21,155 nucleotides of DNA from a virus, in IMG/VR virus record IMGVR_UViG_3300036861_000171, positions 1 to 21,155 of that record; one strand, 5' to 3'. The first letter of the stretch is position 1; every line of letters starts with the position of its first letter. Position numbers and translations under genes: made by a program. The notes beneath the pieces are model-generated. The model searched no databases and was not told where the DNA came from. It saw nothing but the letters and a program-made list of their open reading frames with translations. This document shows positions 6,559 through 13,478 of the stretch, one piece after another.

Positions 6559-8535
6559 TCAGTAGGTGTCGGAATAGGTGTCGGAGTAATTACCAACGGA
6601 TGCGATCGCGCCGGCCTGCGCCAACCGGGTCGTCACCCCGAGCTCGCTGCGGCCGGTCACCCCGAGCTGCCACACGTCGTCCACGTCGCCGGGGGAGCAG
6701 TTGAAGCTGAGCGTCCACGTGTCCCCGGTGAACTGCTCCGAGTAGCCCTCTATGAACACGTCGACCGTGCTGGTCGGCGCCTGGCTGGGGAGGTTCGCCA
6801 GGCGGACCTTCGTCGAGATGTCCGCCCCCAGCAGACTCGGGATCAGCGACGCGACCCGCAGATCGTGGAGGTTCACGGTCACGGTCGGAACCCGGATGTG
6901 GGGCTGCCCGTAGGTGTTGACCCGCCACGACGCGGCGCTGGACAGCTCATCCGCCGACCCGGCGGGAATCTCCTGCGAGTCCCGGTACAGCCCGTACTCG
7001 TCGATCGAGGCTTGGTCGGTGAACCGTGCGCTGGCCCCGTCTGGGCGGGAAATGGTGAGGTCGTTGACCACGCCGAAATCGTCAGCGGGGAAAGCGAGGT
7101 CTGGGGCGATGTGGCCCTGCGCGACATCAAGGGTGATCGTGGGGGCGAGATTGTAGCGGCGGCTGCGGTTGTGGAATGTCAGCACCCCTGAACGGGAGAA
7201 GAACAGCACCCCCGACTCGACTGAGGCGGCTTGGCGGAGCGCCTCGATCGGCTGCTGCCCGCTGGTGGACTGCGCCCCCATCGTCCCGTTCCCGACATCA
7301 AAGGACCGGTCGGCAGAAGGGAGGCTGATCCAGTCGGCGATCCGACCGATCCGCTGGTCGGTCCGCTCCCCCGCAAGCCCCGTCAGACCGGCCTGCGCGT
7401 GCGCGGCGACCCTGGCGGCGCTGAGCGCGGCAGAGTGGGCCGCCACATGCGACAGGGTGCCGCTGAACAGGCGGCCCGCCTTCGGATCCCCACCGATCGA
7501 CAGGCGCAAGTAGGTGCTGAGCGCAGTCGTGGTGAACGTGGTCGAGTCGACCTGCGCGCCATCCAGGTACAGCAGAGCAGTCACCGTCGACCCGGAGATC
7601 GACATCGTCAGCGCGCCATGATGGGTGCGGCCATCGTCGACCCGGCTCGAGGACTCAAGGTTGAAATAGTAGCCCCCATCCACCGCGGTCCACGCCGCCG
7701 CAGACAGCTTCCCGGAAGCGGAGATGCGGAGCTCCGCGGTCGCGCCGGCGGGAGTGGACAGCATCCCCACGATCGCGATCGTGCTGACCGTCCCCTCCGC
7801 GCGGAAGAACCCCTCCAACGTGACGCCGGCCGAGCCGACCCCGGTCCGCAGGGTCGCATCCAGCAGCTTCCCCGCGGTGGAGGATGCGGGAGTGAATAGC
7901 GGCGCGGACAGCCGGTCGGTCCCGGGCCCAGTACCGCTGCCGAACTCGAGCGTCCCCCCGCTGCCGACCTGCCGGATCGTCGCCGGGTCCTGCGGCTGCT
8001 TGGTGATGCTCCCCGCCGACGTCGCCTCCGCCTGCTCACTCAGCGGGTAGTACGCGGACCCGTGGGTGGAATCTGCGGCGACCGCGTCGCGGAGGATCTC
8101 CTCCTCGACCATGGAACGGAGCTCACCGGTCTGCCCCAGCCGCTTCGACCGGTCCGTCGCGGTGACCGCCACCCACGACTGTGCCCCGCCGGTGCCCTCC
8201 TCCCACGTCGTCGGCCACTCGTTCACATGCCCATCAAAACGGACATACGTGGTCGACGAATAGATCATTGAGATGCGGATCCGCCGGCCGTTCCGCACGT
8301 TCGGATAGTAGGGGCTCGAGGGGCGGTCGCGGGTGAACCTGCCGTCGGCGTTGTTCAGCAGCAGGCTCATCGTCCCCGGCTGCACGTCAGAGAACTCGTC
8401 CGGGCGGCCCCGCTGAACACCGAGCGGGTTCACCGCCGACGCGTACGCGGAGATGTCGGTCCAGGTCGGCGAGGCAGCCATCGGCTGGGTCGCAAAAGCT
8501 ACTTGCACCAGATGCGACCAAGCGAAATCCGCCAC
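6559..8535 (-). CDS. Distal tail / Tal-like minor tail protein with LamG-like insert
   Basis: A 658-aa structural protein that follows the tape measure gene by 1 nt, the usual place for distal tail and tail-associated proteins. Residues about 1-160 show the tail-hub pattern typical of actinophage minor tail proteins (PDEFSDVQPGTMSLLLNNAD then GRRIRISMIY). Residues about 160-385 look like a LamG/concanavalin-like beta-sandwich: YYPLSEQ opens it, with VTLEGFF, LLYLDGAQVD and GTLSHVAAH further on. The hub-type fold resumes from about 390 (ADWISLP, GVLFFSRSGVLTFHNR) to about 640. The end is a direct repeat, YSDTYSDTY. GTG start; the Shine-Dalgarno is weak, so translation may depend on coupling to the tape measure gene. 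Confidence 0.8.
   Translation of the reverse strand: MADFAWSHLVQVAFATQPMAASPTWTDISAYASAVNPLGVQRGRPDEFSDVQPGTMSLLLNNADGRFTRDRPSSPYYPNVRNGRRIRISMIYSSTTYVRFDGHVNEWPTTWEEGTGGAQSWVAVTATDRSKRLGQTGELRSMVEEEILRDAVAADSTHGSAYYPLSEQAEATSAGSITKQPQDPATIRQVGSGGTLEFGSGTGPGTDRLSAPLFTPASSTAGKLLDATLRTGVGSAGVTLEGFFRAEGTVSTIAIVGMLSTPAGATAELRISASGKLSAAAWTAVDGGYYFNLESSSRVDDGRTHHGALTMSISGSTVTALLYLDGAQVDSTTFTTTALSTYLRLSIGGDPKAGRLFSGTLSHVAAHSAALSAARVAAHAQAGLTGLAGERTDQRIGRIADWISLPSADRSFDVGNGTMGAQSTSGQQPIEALRQAASVESGVLFFSRSGVLTFHNRSRRYNLAPTITLDVAQGHIAPDLAFPADDFGVVNDLTISRPDGASARFTDQASIDEYGLYRDSQEIPAGSADELSSAASWRVNTYGQPHIRVPTVTVNLHDLRVASLIPSLLGADISTKVRLANLPSQAPTSTVDVFIEGYSEQFTGDTWTLSFNCSPGDVDDVWQLGVTGRSELGVTTRLAQAGAIASVGNYSDTYSDTY
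6562..6585 (-). repeat. 12-bp tandem repeat encoding SDTY-SDTY
   Basis: Two copies of a 12-bp unit (ATAGGTGTCGGA and GTAGGTGTCGGA on the + strand) end the 658-aa tail protein gene and encode the C-terminal YSDTYSDTY. One base differs between the copies. The repeat is in frame, so it adds four residues per copy. Confidence 0.7.
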
Positions 8536-8536
8536 G

Positions 8537-11053
8537 TCAGGACAGCCCCAGGCTCATGCGACCCAGGGTGGTGTTCTTCTTCCGCAGAAGCCCCGCGTGG
8601 ATGTCATCCACCGCCACCCTGGGCGGCGATGTGCGCAACGCCTCCACCAGCGCCGCGGCGATCTTGCGGGCCAGCCGATCCTCATCGACGCCGACCGGTT
8701 CGGCGCGGCCAGTGCCGTTATAGGCCATCGACAGGCCAGGAGGCAGGAACCCGCCACGGTCGAACTTGTCGATGCGGAGCTTGCCCGGATCACCACCGAT
8801 CGCCACGCCAGCGCGTAGCAGCGCCTTGAGGTCGACTAGGCCACCCTTGGCCATGTGGTAGATCTGCGGCATGGAGAAGACGCTGGTCGCGGCGCTGCCG
8901 ACCTTGATCCCCGTACGGGTGCTCTCAGCCTCGAATGGCAGACCGCCGTATCGGCCGACCATGTGCCCGTGGCCTCGGTTCACGCCGATCTGATAGATCC
9001 CGCCTGGGCCGGGTTTGAACCCGAGTGCGGTGAAGTTGGATTGGGTGGTGAAGTAGCGCCGATAAGGATTCTGGTGGCGCATGAGCGCATACACCGCGCC
9101 GGTCAGCCCAGAACAGTCGTACCCTCCGGGGCCGACTCCGCCCCAGATGTAGGGGAGCGCGTCGGCGTGGCGGATGAACGCCTTGATCCCGGCGCTGCCA
9201 CCGAACAGCTTGCGGCCAAGCGCCATCATGCGGGTCCGTAGGGCTGGCAGTGCGGAAACCTCGTCGACTAAGCCACCACCGGCGAACCGCATCGCGTTCA
9301 GCCGCTTCATGTTCTCCACGCCGATACTGCGGACCGCGGCGGCGTTGACAACGAACTCGCCGGAGCTGAGCAGTGCGGGGATCCGGTCGCCGGTCGGCCC
9401 GCCCGGGCCGGTAATGTAGCCACCCTTGGCCTCGCGGCGCACGCCACCCCGCAGGGTCGAGCGGAGCACCTGACCGGGCAGTACCCCGGTCAGGTTGGCC
9501 AGTTCCTGGCGGATCCGCCGAGCGACCGGGCCGACCAGGTCCCGTCCCTTGATGTCAATGGTCTTGTCGTGCATCTTGTCGATCTGGGCCTGGGTGCGAC
9601 GGGAATCCTCAGCGAGTTTGCCGAGCTGCACGCGGGTCTTGTCTTTCATGTCGCGAGCCCAGTCGACCATCGCCTGGCCGGCCTTGCGGGTGTTGGGATC
9701 GAAGAATCCGATCGCCTTCAGCGCCATGCCGGCGGCCACGACCAAGTCGAGGATGCGCAGTTCCAGGTTGCCGACGAAGCGGGCCAATTGGATGAAGTCC
9801 TTGGTGGTCTGCAACGCCGCCCACATGATCCGGTCGAGAATGCCGGCAAGACCACCCAGCTTGTTGGAAAGTCCCCCGATGCTGATGTCGGCATCGCTCG
9901 CCGAGGTGGTGAAGGTGTCGCCCAGGATTGAGGCGAGCTCGCCGACCGATGTCTTGTTGTCGTCCCACCATTTCTTGAGCGTCTTCAGCCCTGGGATGAC
10001 CGTGTTCGTCATGAAATCAGAGAGGCCCTTCAATGCCGGGGTGGCGAGTGTGCTGATCGCGGTGAACAGCGCCGAGACGGCCGGCTCGGCCAAGACCTTC
10101 ATGCGGTTGGAGAACACCTTCCACTTCTCCGCGAAGTCGGCGGTGTCGGCCGCCGCGCCACGGATCGTGTCCTTGCCACCGGCGATCGTCTTGATCAACG
10201 CGTCGAGATCGAAGTGGCCCTCACGGATCGCCGCAGCAAGGTCCGGGCCCGCGCGGGCACCGAAGGTTTTGAACGCGATCGTGTTCGCCTGGGCGGTAGT
10301 GCCCGACTCCTTGATTCGCCTGATGGTCTCGATCAGGGCCTTCTGCGGGTCCTTGTGCGCCAGCGCATAGTTCTTCAGCGCCATCTTGAGGCCGGGGAGA
10401 ATGGTCTCGGTGACCACGCCGGCCCGTTCGAACTCGCCGAACAGCGCGGTGGTCTGGTTGAGGTTGAAACCGAGTTGCCGCAGCGGCGAGCCGAACTGGA
10501 CCACCGAGGTCATCAGATCCGTGACACCGATCCCGGTGGCCTGCGCGGCGCGGAACATCTCGTCCAGGGTGCTGGCCTGCTTCCGCGTCGGAATCGACCA
10601 ATCCCGGAACAGCCGGGTAGACGCGGCGATGTTCTCGCCAAGGTCGGTTTTGGTGATCCGGGAAAGCTCAAGTTCCTGCGCGGCGAGGCGCTGCAGTCCC
10701 TTGCCGGTCTGCCCGGTCCGCTGGTTCAGCTTCCCGACCGCGGTGGCCGCCGACTCGAAATCGGTCGGGACGTCCTGGACGACCGCCTTGAAGTCCTTCT
10801 GCAACCCGCCGAGCGATTTGCCGGTCTTCCCGGTCGTCACCCGGATCGTATCGTAAGCCGAGTCGAACGATTCGCCGAGCTTGAACGCGCCGATGGCGAG
10901 CGCGCCGACACCGGCCGCTGCGGCGGCCGCGCCGCTGGCGATACCCACGCGCAGCCGAGCCCCGAACCGGCTCGAGGTCCGCTCCGCATCCCGGAACCCA
11001 CGGTTCCACTTGTCGACCCCCGCGATTAGATCGAAGCGGATGGCCTGCGTCAT
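8537..11053 (-). CDS. Tape measure protein with NlpC/P60-like peptidase domain
   Basis: An 838-aa protein, the longest in the window, which sets tail length and is carried into the cell on DNA injection. Residues about 40-60 are hydrophobic (AAAAAGVGALAIGAFKLG). About 60-340 is the TP901-type tape measure core, with FRAAQATGIGVTDL and GLKMALKNYALAHKDP. Two segments of the type AKGGYITGPGGPTGDRIPAL flank the C-terminal domain. That domain (about 630-740) is NlpC/P60-like: YIWGGVGPGGYDCSGL contains the likely nucleophile C647, and GHGHMVGR contains H695/H697 as the likely general base. It probably opens peptidoglycan during infection. The ATG follows the second chaperone frame by three nt. If about 1.5 angstrom per residue holds, the tail would be near 125 nm. 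Confidence 0.92.
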   Translation of the reverse strand: MTQAIRFDLIAGVDKWNRGFRDAERTSSRFGARLRVGIASGAAAAAAGVGALAIGAFKLGESFDSAYDTIRVTTGKTGKSLGGLQKDFKAVVQDVPTDFESAATAVGKLNQRTGQTGKGLQRLAAQELELSRITKTDLGENIAASTRLFRDWSIPTRKQASTLDEMFRAAQATGIGVTDLMTSVVQFGSPLRQLGFNLNQTTALFGEFERAGVVTETILPGLKMALKNYALAHKDPQKALIETIRRIKESGTTAQANTIAFKTFGARAGPDLAAAIREGHFDLDALIKTIAGGKDTIRGAAADTADFAEKWKVFSNRMKVLAEPAVSALFTAISTLATPALKGLSDFMTNTVIPGLKTLKKWWDDNKTSVGELASILGDTFTTSASDADISIGGLSNKLGGLAGILDRIMWAALQTTKDFIQLARFVGNLELRILDLVVAAGMALKAIGFFDPNTRKAGQAMVDWARDMKDKTRVQLGKLAEDSRRTQAQIDKMHDKTIDIKGRDLVGPVARRIRQELANLTGVLPGQVLRSTLRGGVRREAKGGYITGPGGPTGDRIPALLSSGEFVVNAAAVRSIGVENMKRLNAMRFAGGGLVDEVSALPALRTRMMALGRKLFGGSAGIKAFIRHADALPYIWGGVGPGGYDCSGLTGAVYALMRHQNPYRRYFTTQSNFTALGFKPGPGGIYQIGVNRGHGHMVGRYGGLPFEAESTRTGIKVGSAATSVFSMPQIYHMAKGGLVDLKALLRAGVAIGGDPGKLRIDKFDRGGFLPPGLSMAYNGTGRAEPVGVDEDRLARKIAAALVEALRTSPPRVAVDDIHAGLLRKKNTTLGRMSLGLS

Positions 11054-11056
11054 GGA

Positions 11057-11284
11057 TCAGTCCTCGTCGACAGATTCAGCGGGTTGTGAGGGGCCGAGCA
11101 TCCATGCCTTGTAGGCACGCAGTTCCTCGAACGTCAACTCGTCGAACTCGGCATCGCTCAGGCCGTAAAACGCCATCAGCTGGGCACGCTGGTGTCGGCG
11201 GGCCGCTTCGACCTTGATCCGGTCGGTGCGCTCTTTGCGGGCTCGGGCCCAGGCGAGCCACCTGGGCCGATCCGAGGAGGGGGC
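11057..11284 (-). CDS. Tail assembly chaperone, second frame (made by frameshift)
   Basis: This frame has no good start of its own. It is open from just after a TGA at 11285-11287 and ends at 11057, three nt before the tape measure ATG. It encodes PRWLAWARARKERTDRI near the front, then RRHQRAQLMAFYGLSDAEFD and ELRAYKAWMLGP, the typical second half of actinophage tail assembly chaperones. It is in the -1 frame relative to the 136-aa first frame, the usual G/GT arrangement. The fusion product is expected to bind the tape measure protein while the tail tube polymerises around it. It should be read as an extension of the first frame, not a separate gene. Confidence 0.75.
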   Translation of the reverse strand, partial: APSSDRPRWLAWARARKERTDRIKVEAARRHQRAQLMAFYGLSDAEFDELTFEELRAYKAWMLGPSQPAESVDED

Positions 11285-11586
11285 TCATCCCGGCTCAGAT
11301 CGAGTTCGCCATAAGGAGTATTCTCGGCCTGCTCCCACGTATAGGTGGGATCGGTGCGGGACTTCAGGCACCAGATGATGATGCTCATCCGATCCTCAAA
11401 TTCCATCGCGCTGACAAGGTCATACGGGTCGGGCGCATCGTCGCCGTAGAGTTCCCTGAGCATGGCGCGGGCGCGGCGCATGTCCGCCGAGTTGATCAGG
11501 TCCACATTGGGGCGGAGCTTTCCGGTGGCCTGCGCGACCATAGCGGCTTCCTGGTCGGCCGTGATCTTGCCGTTGGATAGGCTCAT
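11176..11586 (-). CDS. Tail assembly chaperone, first frame
   Basis: A 136-aa product starting MSLSNGKITADQEAAM at ATG 11586, with GGAGAGAG upstream and an ATGA overlap with the upstream gene; the longer open frame before it is not coding. The middle is helical and acidic (LRELYGDDAPDPYDLVSAME). The C-terminal part after GELDLSRDEP is Pro/Gly/Ser-rich and poorly ordered, as expected when the frame continues past the frameshift site. It lies directly before the tape measure gene, as in most siphoviruses. The abundant short form and a rare longer form that continues into the next frame would both be made. Confidence 0.82.
   Translation of the reverse strand: MSLSNGKITADQEAAMVAQATGKLRPNVDLINSADMRRARAMLRELYGDDAPDPYDLVSAMEFEDRMSIIIWCLKSRTDPTYTWEQAENTPYGELDLSRDEPPPRIGPGGSPGPEPAKSAPTGSRSKRPADTSVPS
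11278..11284 (-). promoter_or_regulatory. Candidate -1 ribosomal frameshift site
   Basis: In the first chaperone frame the codons GAG CCC CCT give the heptamer G-CCC-CCT. It is the first place after the TGA of the -1 frame where slippage back by one base can occur, and the only C-run in the overlap. It is not a perfect XXXYYYZ site (the first base is G), so the slip point is tentative; the need for a -1 shift is clear from the two frames. Confidence 0.45.
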
Positions 11587-12095
11587 ACCGCTCTCTCCAG
11601 TTTCGCTTTGACCTGGGCAAAAACCTGCTCGACTGCCTGGCGTGCCTGCGCCTCGTGGCGTTGCACGATGGGGTAGAACGTCTTGCGTGACTTCTGCCGC
11701 ACCCAGGTATCCCGCCGTCCATAGACCGGGTGACGCCACGGACGCCCCTCACCCTCCCAAGCCCGCGCCAGGCCCTTCATCCGATCAGGAAGACGACGGC
11801 CATCGACTCGGATGCGGGCGCCTGCCTGTTTGCCGGCCAGCCGCACTTCTATCCGGGTCGCCTTGGCCAGCAGCGCCCGCAAGTCGGCGCGGCCGCGGGA
11901 GCCACGCGCCATCGAGCCATGCCCCATCGACGGGGCCGCCTTGTACGCGGCGCGGACCTCGGGGACGATGGGGCGCAGAACGTTCCGGAATCCCTGGGTG
12001 AGGTCCTTCTTGATGGCCTTGCCATCAGCGAGTTCGCGGAGCTGCTTGTTGATCCGCTTCAGGTCACCAGCATCGCGGATCTCGAACTGGGCCAT
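11583..12095 (-). CDS. HK97 gp10-like tail completion / neck protein
   Basis: A 170-aa product starting MAQFEIRDAGDLKRINKQLR at ATG 12095, with GGGGGA five nt upstream; the ten residues before it in the open frame are not counted. The family marks are the helical, basic N-terminus, ARGSRGRADLRALLAKATRIEVRL in the middle (RGRADL near a Gly/Arg-rich turn) and KTFYPIVQRHEAQARQAVEQ near the end. Proteins of the HK97 gp10 type complete the neck or tail end. Its usual place is between connector and tail terminator, but here it comes after the tail tube gene and is separated from it by the inverted cassette. Its stop overlaps the chaperone start (ATGA). Confidence 0.75.
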   Translation of the reverse strand: MAQFEIRDAGDLKRINKQLRELADGKAIKKDLTQGFRNVLRPIVPEVRAAYKAAPSMGHGSMARGSRGRADLRALLAKATRIEVRLAGKQAGARIRVDGRRLPDRMKGLARAWEGEGRPWRHPVYGRRDTWVRQKSRKTFYPIVQRHEAQARQAVEQVFAQVKAKLERAV

Positions 12096-12132
12096 TGGTC
12101 CCCCAAAGACTGGACTGGGCGGCATCCACCCG

Positions 12133-12175
12133 TTACCCGCTTGTTACCTCCAGCTATTGCCTACTATTACCCGCT
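12133..12175. repeat. Direct repeats TTACCCGCT in the cassette leader
   Basis: Two perfect copies of TTACCCGCT, at 12133-12141 and 12167-12175, are 34 bp apart, with a partial copy (TTACC) at 12144-12148. They surround the candidate promoter of the + strand cassette and could be binding sites for its HTH protein or another regulator. No other copy was noticed in the window. Confidence 0.45.
12141..12167 (+). promoter_or_regulatory. Candidate promoter of the + strand cassette
   Basis: TTGTTA at 12141-12146 and TACTAT at 12162-12167 form a -35/-10-like pair with a short 15-bp spacer. An alternative is TTGCCT (12157-12162) with CACACT (12181-12186). The stretch 12126-12222 is the only sizeable non-coding region that could drive the three + strand genes, which have no other + strand gene upstream in the window. 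The exact boxes are uncertain. Confidence 0.4.
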
Positions 12176-12179
12176 AGTG

Positions 12180-12190
12180 CCACACTGTGG
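12180..12190. promoter_or_regulatory. Inverted repeat CCACA-C-TGTGG, possible operator
   Basis: An 11-bp inverted repeat with 5-bp arms lies just downstream of the candidate promoter and 33 nt before the GTG start of the membrane protein gene. Its position fits an operator; no protein can be assigned to it from sequence. Confidence 0.3.
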
Positions 12191-12222
12191 ATATCAAAGC
12201 TCACACATCGAGAGGAGCCACA

Positions 12223-12561
12223 GTGAGCACTCAGATCCCACAAACCCCACAGACCCCCGGATGGGGACCGTCCGTTCAGCAGGAGCAGCAGGAGCAGCCG
12301 CATCGCAAGCCGCGCATCTTCATGTGGGTCATCCTAGCGATCAACGCCCTGTTCCTGGTCTGGATCATCATGGGCACGCAGGGAGCCGCCAGCAGCGTGC
12401 AGGATTGCTCGACCCTGACCGGCGACGCGTTGGACATGTGCAACGCAGGCAACACCGGAACGGCGATCGGAGCCAGCATCGGCGTGTTCCTGATCGTTGC
12501 GTTCTGGGCATTCGTCGACGTGATCCTGGGCGTCATCTACCTCGTGACCAGGAAGCGGTAG
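12223..12561 (+). CDS. Small two-span membrane protein, first gene of inverted cassette
   Basis: A 112-aa product starting at GTG 12223 (MSTQIPQTPQTPG), chosen because AGAGGAG lies at 12211-12217; the in-frame codons before it have no ribosome site. Residues 1-30 are Pro/Gln-rich and end in a basic patch (HRKPR). The two membrane segments are at about 33-50 (MWVILAINALFLVWIIM) and 81-108. The loop between them has C62 and C73, which may form a disulfide outside the cell. Small proteins with this Pro/Gln head, two spans and paired Cys are common in actinobacteria and their phages. Function unknown; superinfection immunity or another lysogeny-related trait is possible given the opposite orientation to the virion genes. 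Confidence 0.8.
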   Translation: MSTQIPQTPQTPGWGPSVQQEQQEQPHRKPRIFMWVILAINALFLVWIIMGTQGAASSVQDCSTLTGDALDMCNAGNTGTAIGASIGVFLIVAFWAFVDVILGVIYLVTRKR

Positions 12562-12563
12562 CG

Positions 12564-12746
12564 ATGCCGCAGCTGCTCACCATCGATGAGGCTGCCGCGT
12601 ATCTTCGCCAACCCGTCAAGACCCTACGGAACTGGCGCTCTGAGGGCCGCGGCCCCGCCTCGATGAAGCTCGGCCGGCGGGTCCTCTACGACAAGACCGA
12701 CCTCGATGCCTGGGTCGAGCAACGAAAGCGGAACGGCACACCATGA
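12564..12746 (+). CDS. Excisionase-like HTH DNA-binding protein
   Basis: A 60-aa protein starting MPQLLTIDEAAAYLRQPVKT at ATG 12564, two nt after the membrane protein stop and with AGGAAG upstream. It matches the HTH_17 / MerR-type winged helix of the excisionase family: TIDEAAAYLR forms the HTH start, LRNWRSEGRGP the recognition region and LYDKTDLDAWVEQ the wing and closing helix. In phages such proteins serve as recombination directionality factors or small repressor-like regulators. No integrase or attachment site is visible here, so a regulatory role is equally likely. Its stop overlaps the next start (ATGA). Confidence 0.85.
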   Translation: MPQLLTIDEAAAYLRQPVKTLRNWRSEGRGPASMKLGRRVLYDKTDLDAWVEQRKRNGTP

Positions 12747-12931
12747 CCGGCAAGCTGACAGCGGTCGAGCAGGCAGTCTGGACTGCATGGGGCGCCCTAC
12801 CAGACGATGAGTCGGCGCCGGTCAAGCGCATCGCCGCCCAGCTCGACATGGTCCCGGCCGACGTCGCCTTCATCGTCTACCCAGTCGAAACGTTCGGACG
12901 GTGGGAAGACGACCAAGAACCAGACCTGTAG
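12743..12931 (+). CDS. Small hypothetical protein (62 aa), last gene of inverted cassette
   Basis: ATG 12743 overlaps the stop of the HTH gene (ATGA), so it is probably cotranslated with it. The product starts MTGKLTAVEQAVWTAWGALP, continues with a short helical region (VKRIAAQLDMVPADVAFIV) that could be a small HTH, and ends in an acidic tail (RWEDDQEPDL). The family is not recognised. It ends in a hairpin with the TAG stop in the loop and meets the tail tube gene tail to tail, 12 nt away. Confidence 0.65.
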   Translation: MTGKLTAVEQAVWTAWGALPDDESAPVKRIAAQLDMVPADVAFIVYPVETFGRWEDDQEPDL

Positions 12932-12937
12932 CAGGTC
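12923..12937. terminator. Hairpin at the convergent gene ends (possible bidirectional terminator)
   Basis: GACCTG-TAG-CAGGTC is a perfect 6-bp stem with a 3-nt loop, and the loop is the stop codon of the last + strand gene. It lies between the + strand cassette and the end of the tail tube gene on the minus strand, so it could stop transcription from either side. No T-run follows, as is often the case in actinobacteria, so its strength as a terminator is unclear. Confidence 0.45.
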
Positions 12938-12943
12938 AGAGGG

Positions 12944-13432
12944 TCAAACCGGGATCACGATGTCCTCGGCAGGCACTCGCGTGATCGCGAAGGTCACGCT
13001 GACCTGTGCGGGGTCTTCGAGTGCTCTGAGCTTTGGGACTGATGTAACCGTAGCAGGAAAGATGTCCATCCTACCCGTTGTAGCCGTATCGCCCCCATCC
13101 ATGAATATCACGTATCCGGTCGTGTCTCTGGGGAGCACCGACCGCGCGTCCGTGAACCCTGTCGAACTTGCATAGAAGTTCAGCGAGCTGTCATCCGCGT
13201 TGATACGACCCGCGATCTTCGGCACGAACCGGGTGCCAAGGTCCGGCGTCGGGATCGTGTCGGACGCCACGGAGAACCCGCCGATCTCCGCTATCTCGCC
13301 ACTCAAGTCCGTACCACTATTGATCTCGAGGCGGGTGGGGGCGGTGTAGAGGACGATGGCGCGGACCCAGTACACCTTGGTCGTACCGGGCCTAAAAAAC
13401 CTCACACTGGGCGTAATCGCCGTAGGCGGCAT
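12944..13432 (-). CDS. Major tail (tube) protein
   Basis: A 162-aa protein expected to polymerise into the tail tube. It starts MPPTAITPSVRFFRPGTTKV and has the tube-protein beta pattern: KVYWVRAIVLYTAPTRLEIN, then DLSGEIAEIGGFS, PDLGTRFVPKIAGR and, near the end, YVIFMDGGDTATTGRMDIFP. Family resemblance is to small actinophage tail tube proteins of this length. The ATG has a near-perfect GGAGG seven nt upstream, the strongest site in the region, as expected for an abundant structural protein. A small hairpin precedes it. It follows the tail terminator gene, but the chaperone genes that usually come next are displaced by the inverted cassette. Confidence 0.78.
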   Translation of the reverse strand: MPPTAITPSVRFFRPGTTKVYWVRAIVLYTAPTRLEINSGTDLSGEIAEIGGFSVASDTIPTPDLGTRFVPKIAGRINADDSSLNFYASSTGFTDARSVLPRDTTGYVIFMDGGDTATTGRMDIFPATVTSVPKLRALEDPAQVSVTFAITRVPAEDIVIPV

Positions 13433-13452
13433 TTACCCTCCTTGCTGTATTC

Positions 13453-13469
13453 GCGGATTCTTCATCCGC
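13453..13469 (-). other. Intergenic hairpin before the tail tube gene
   Basis: GCGGAT-TCTTC-ATCCGC gives a perfect 6-bp stem with a 5-nt loop in the 46-nt gap between the tail terminator stop and the tail tube start. In the minus-strand mRNA it ends about 20 nt before the ATG, leaving the GGAGG free. It could protect or process the mRNA of this abundant protein. Confidence 0.35.
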
Positions 13470-13478
13470 TACGGACAA

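Noticed and set aside
11076-11288. A 70-aa minus-strand frame over the second chaperone frame
   Set aside because: It is in the third frame and lacks the conserved chaperone pattern that the -1 frame shows.
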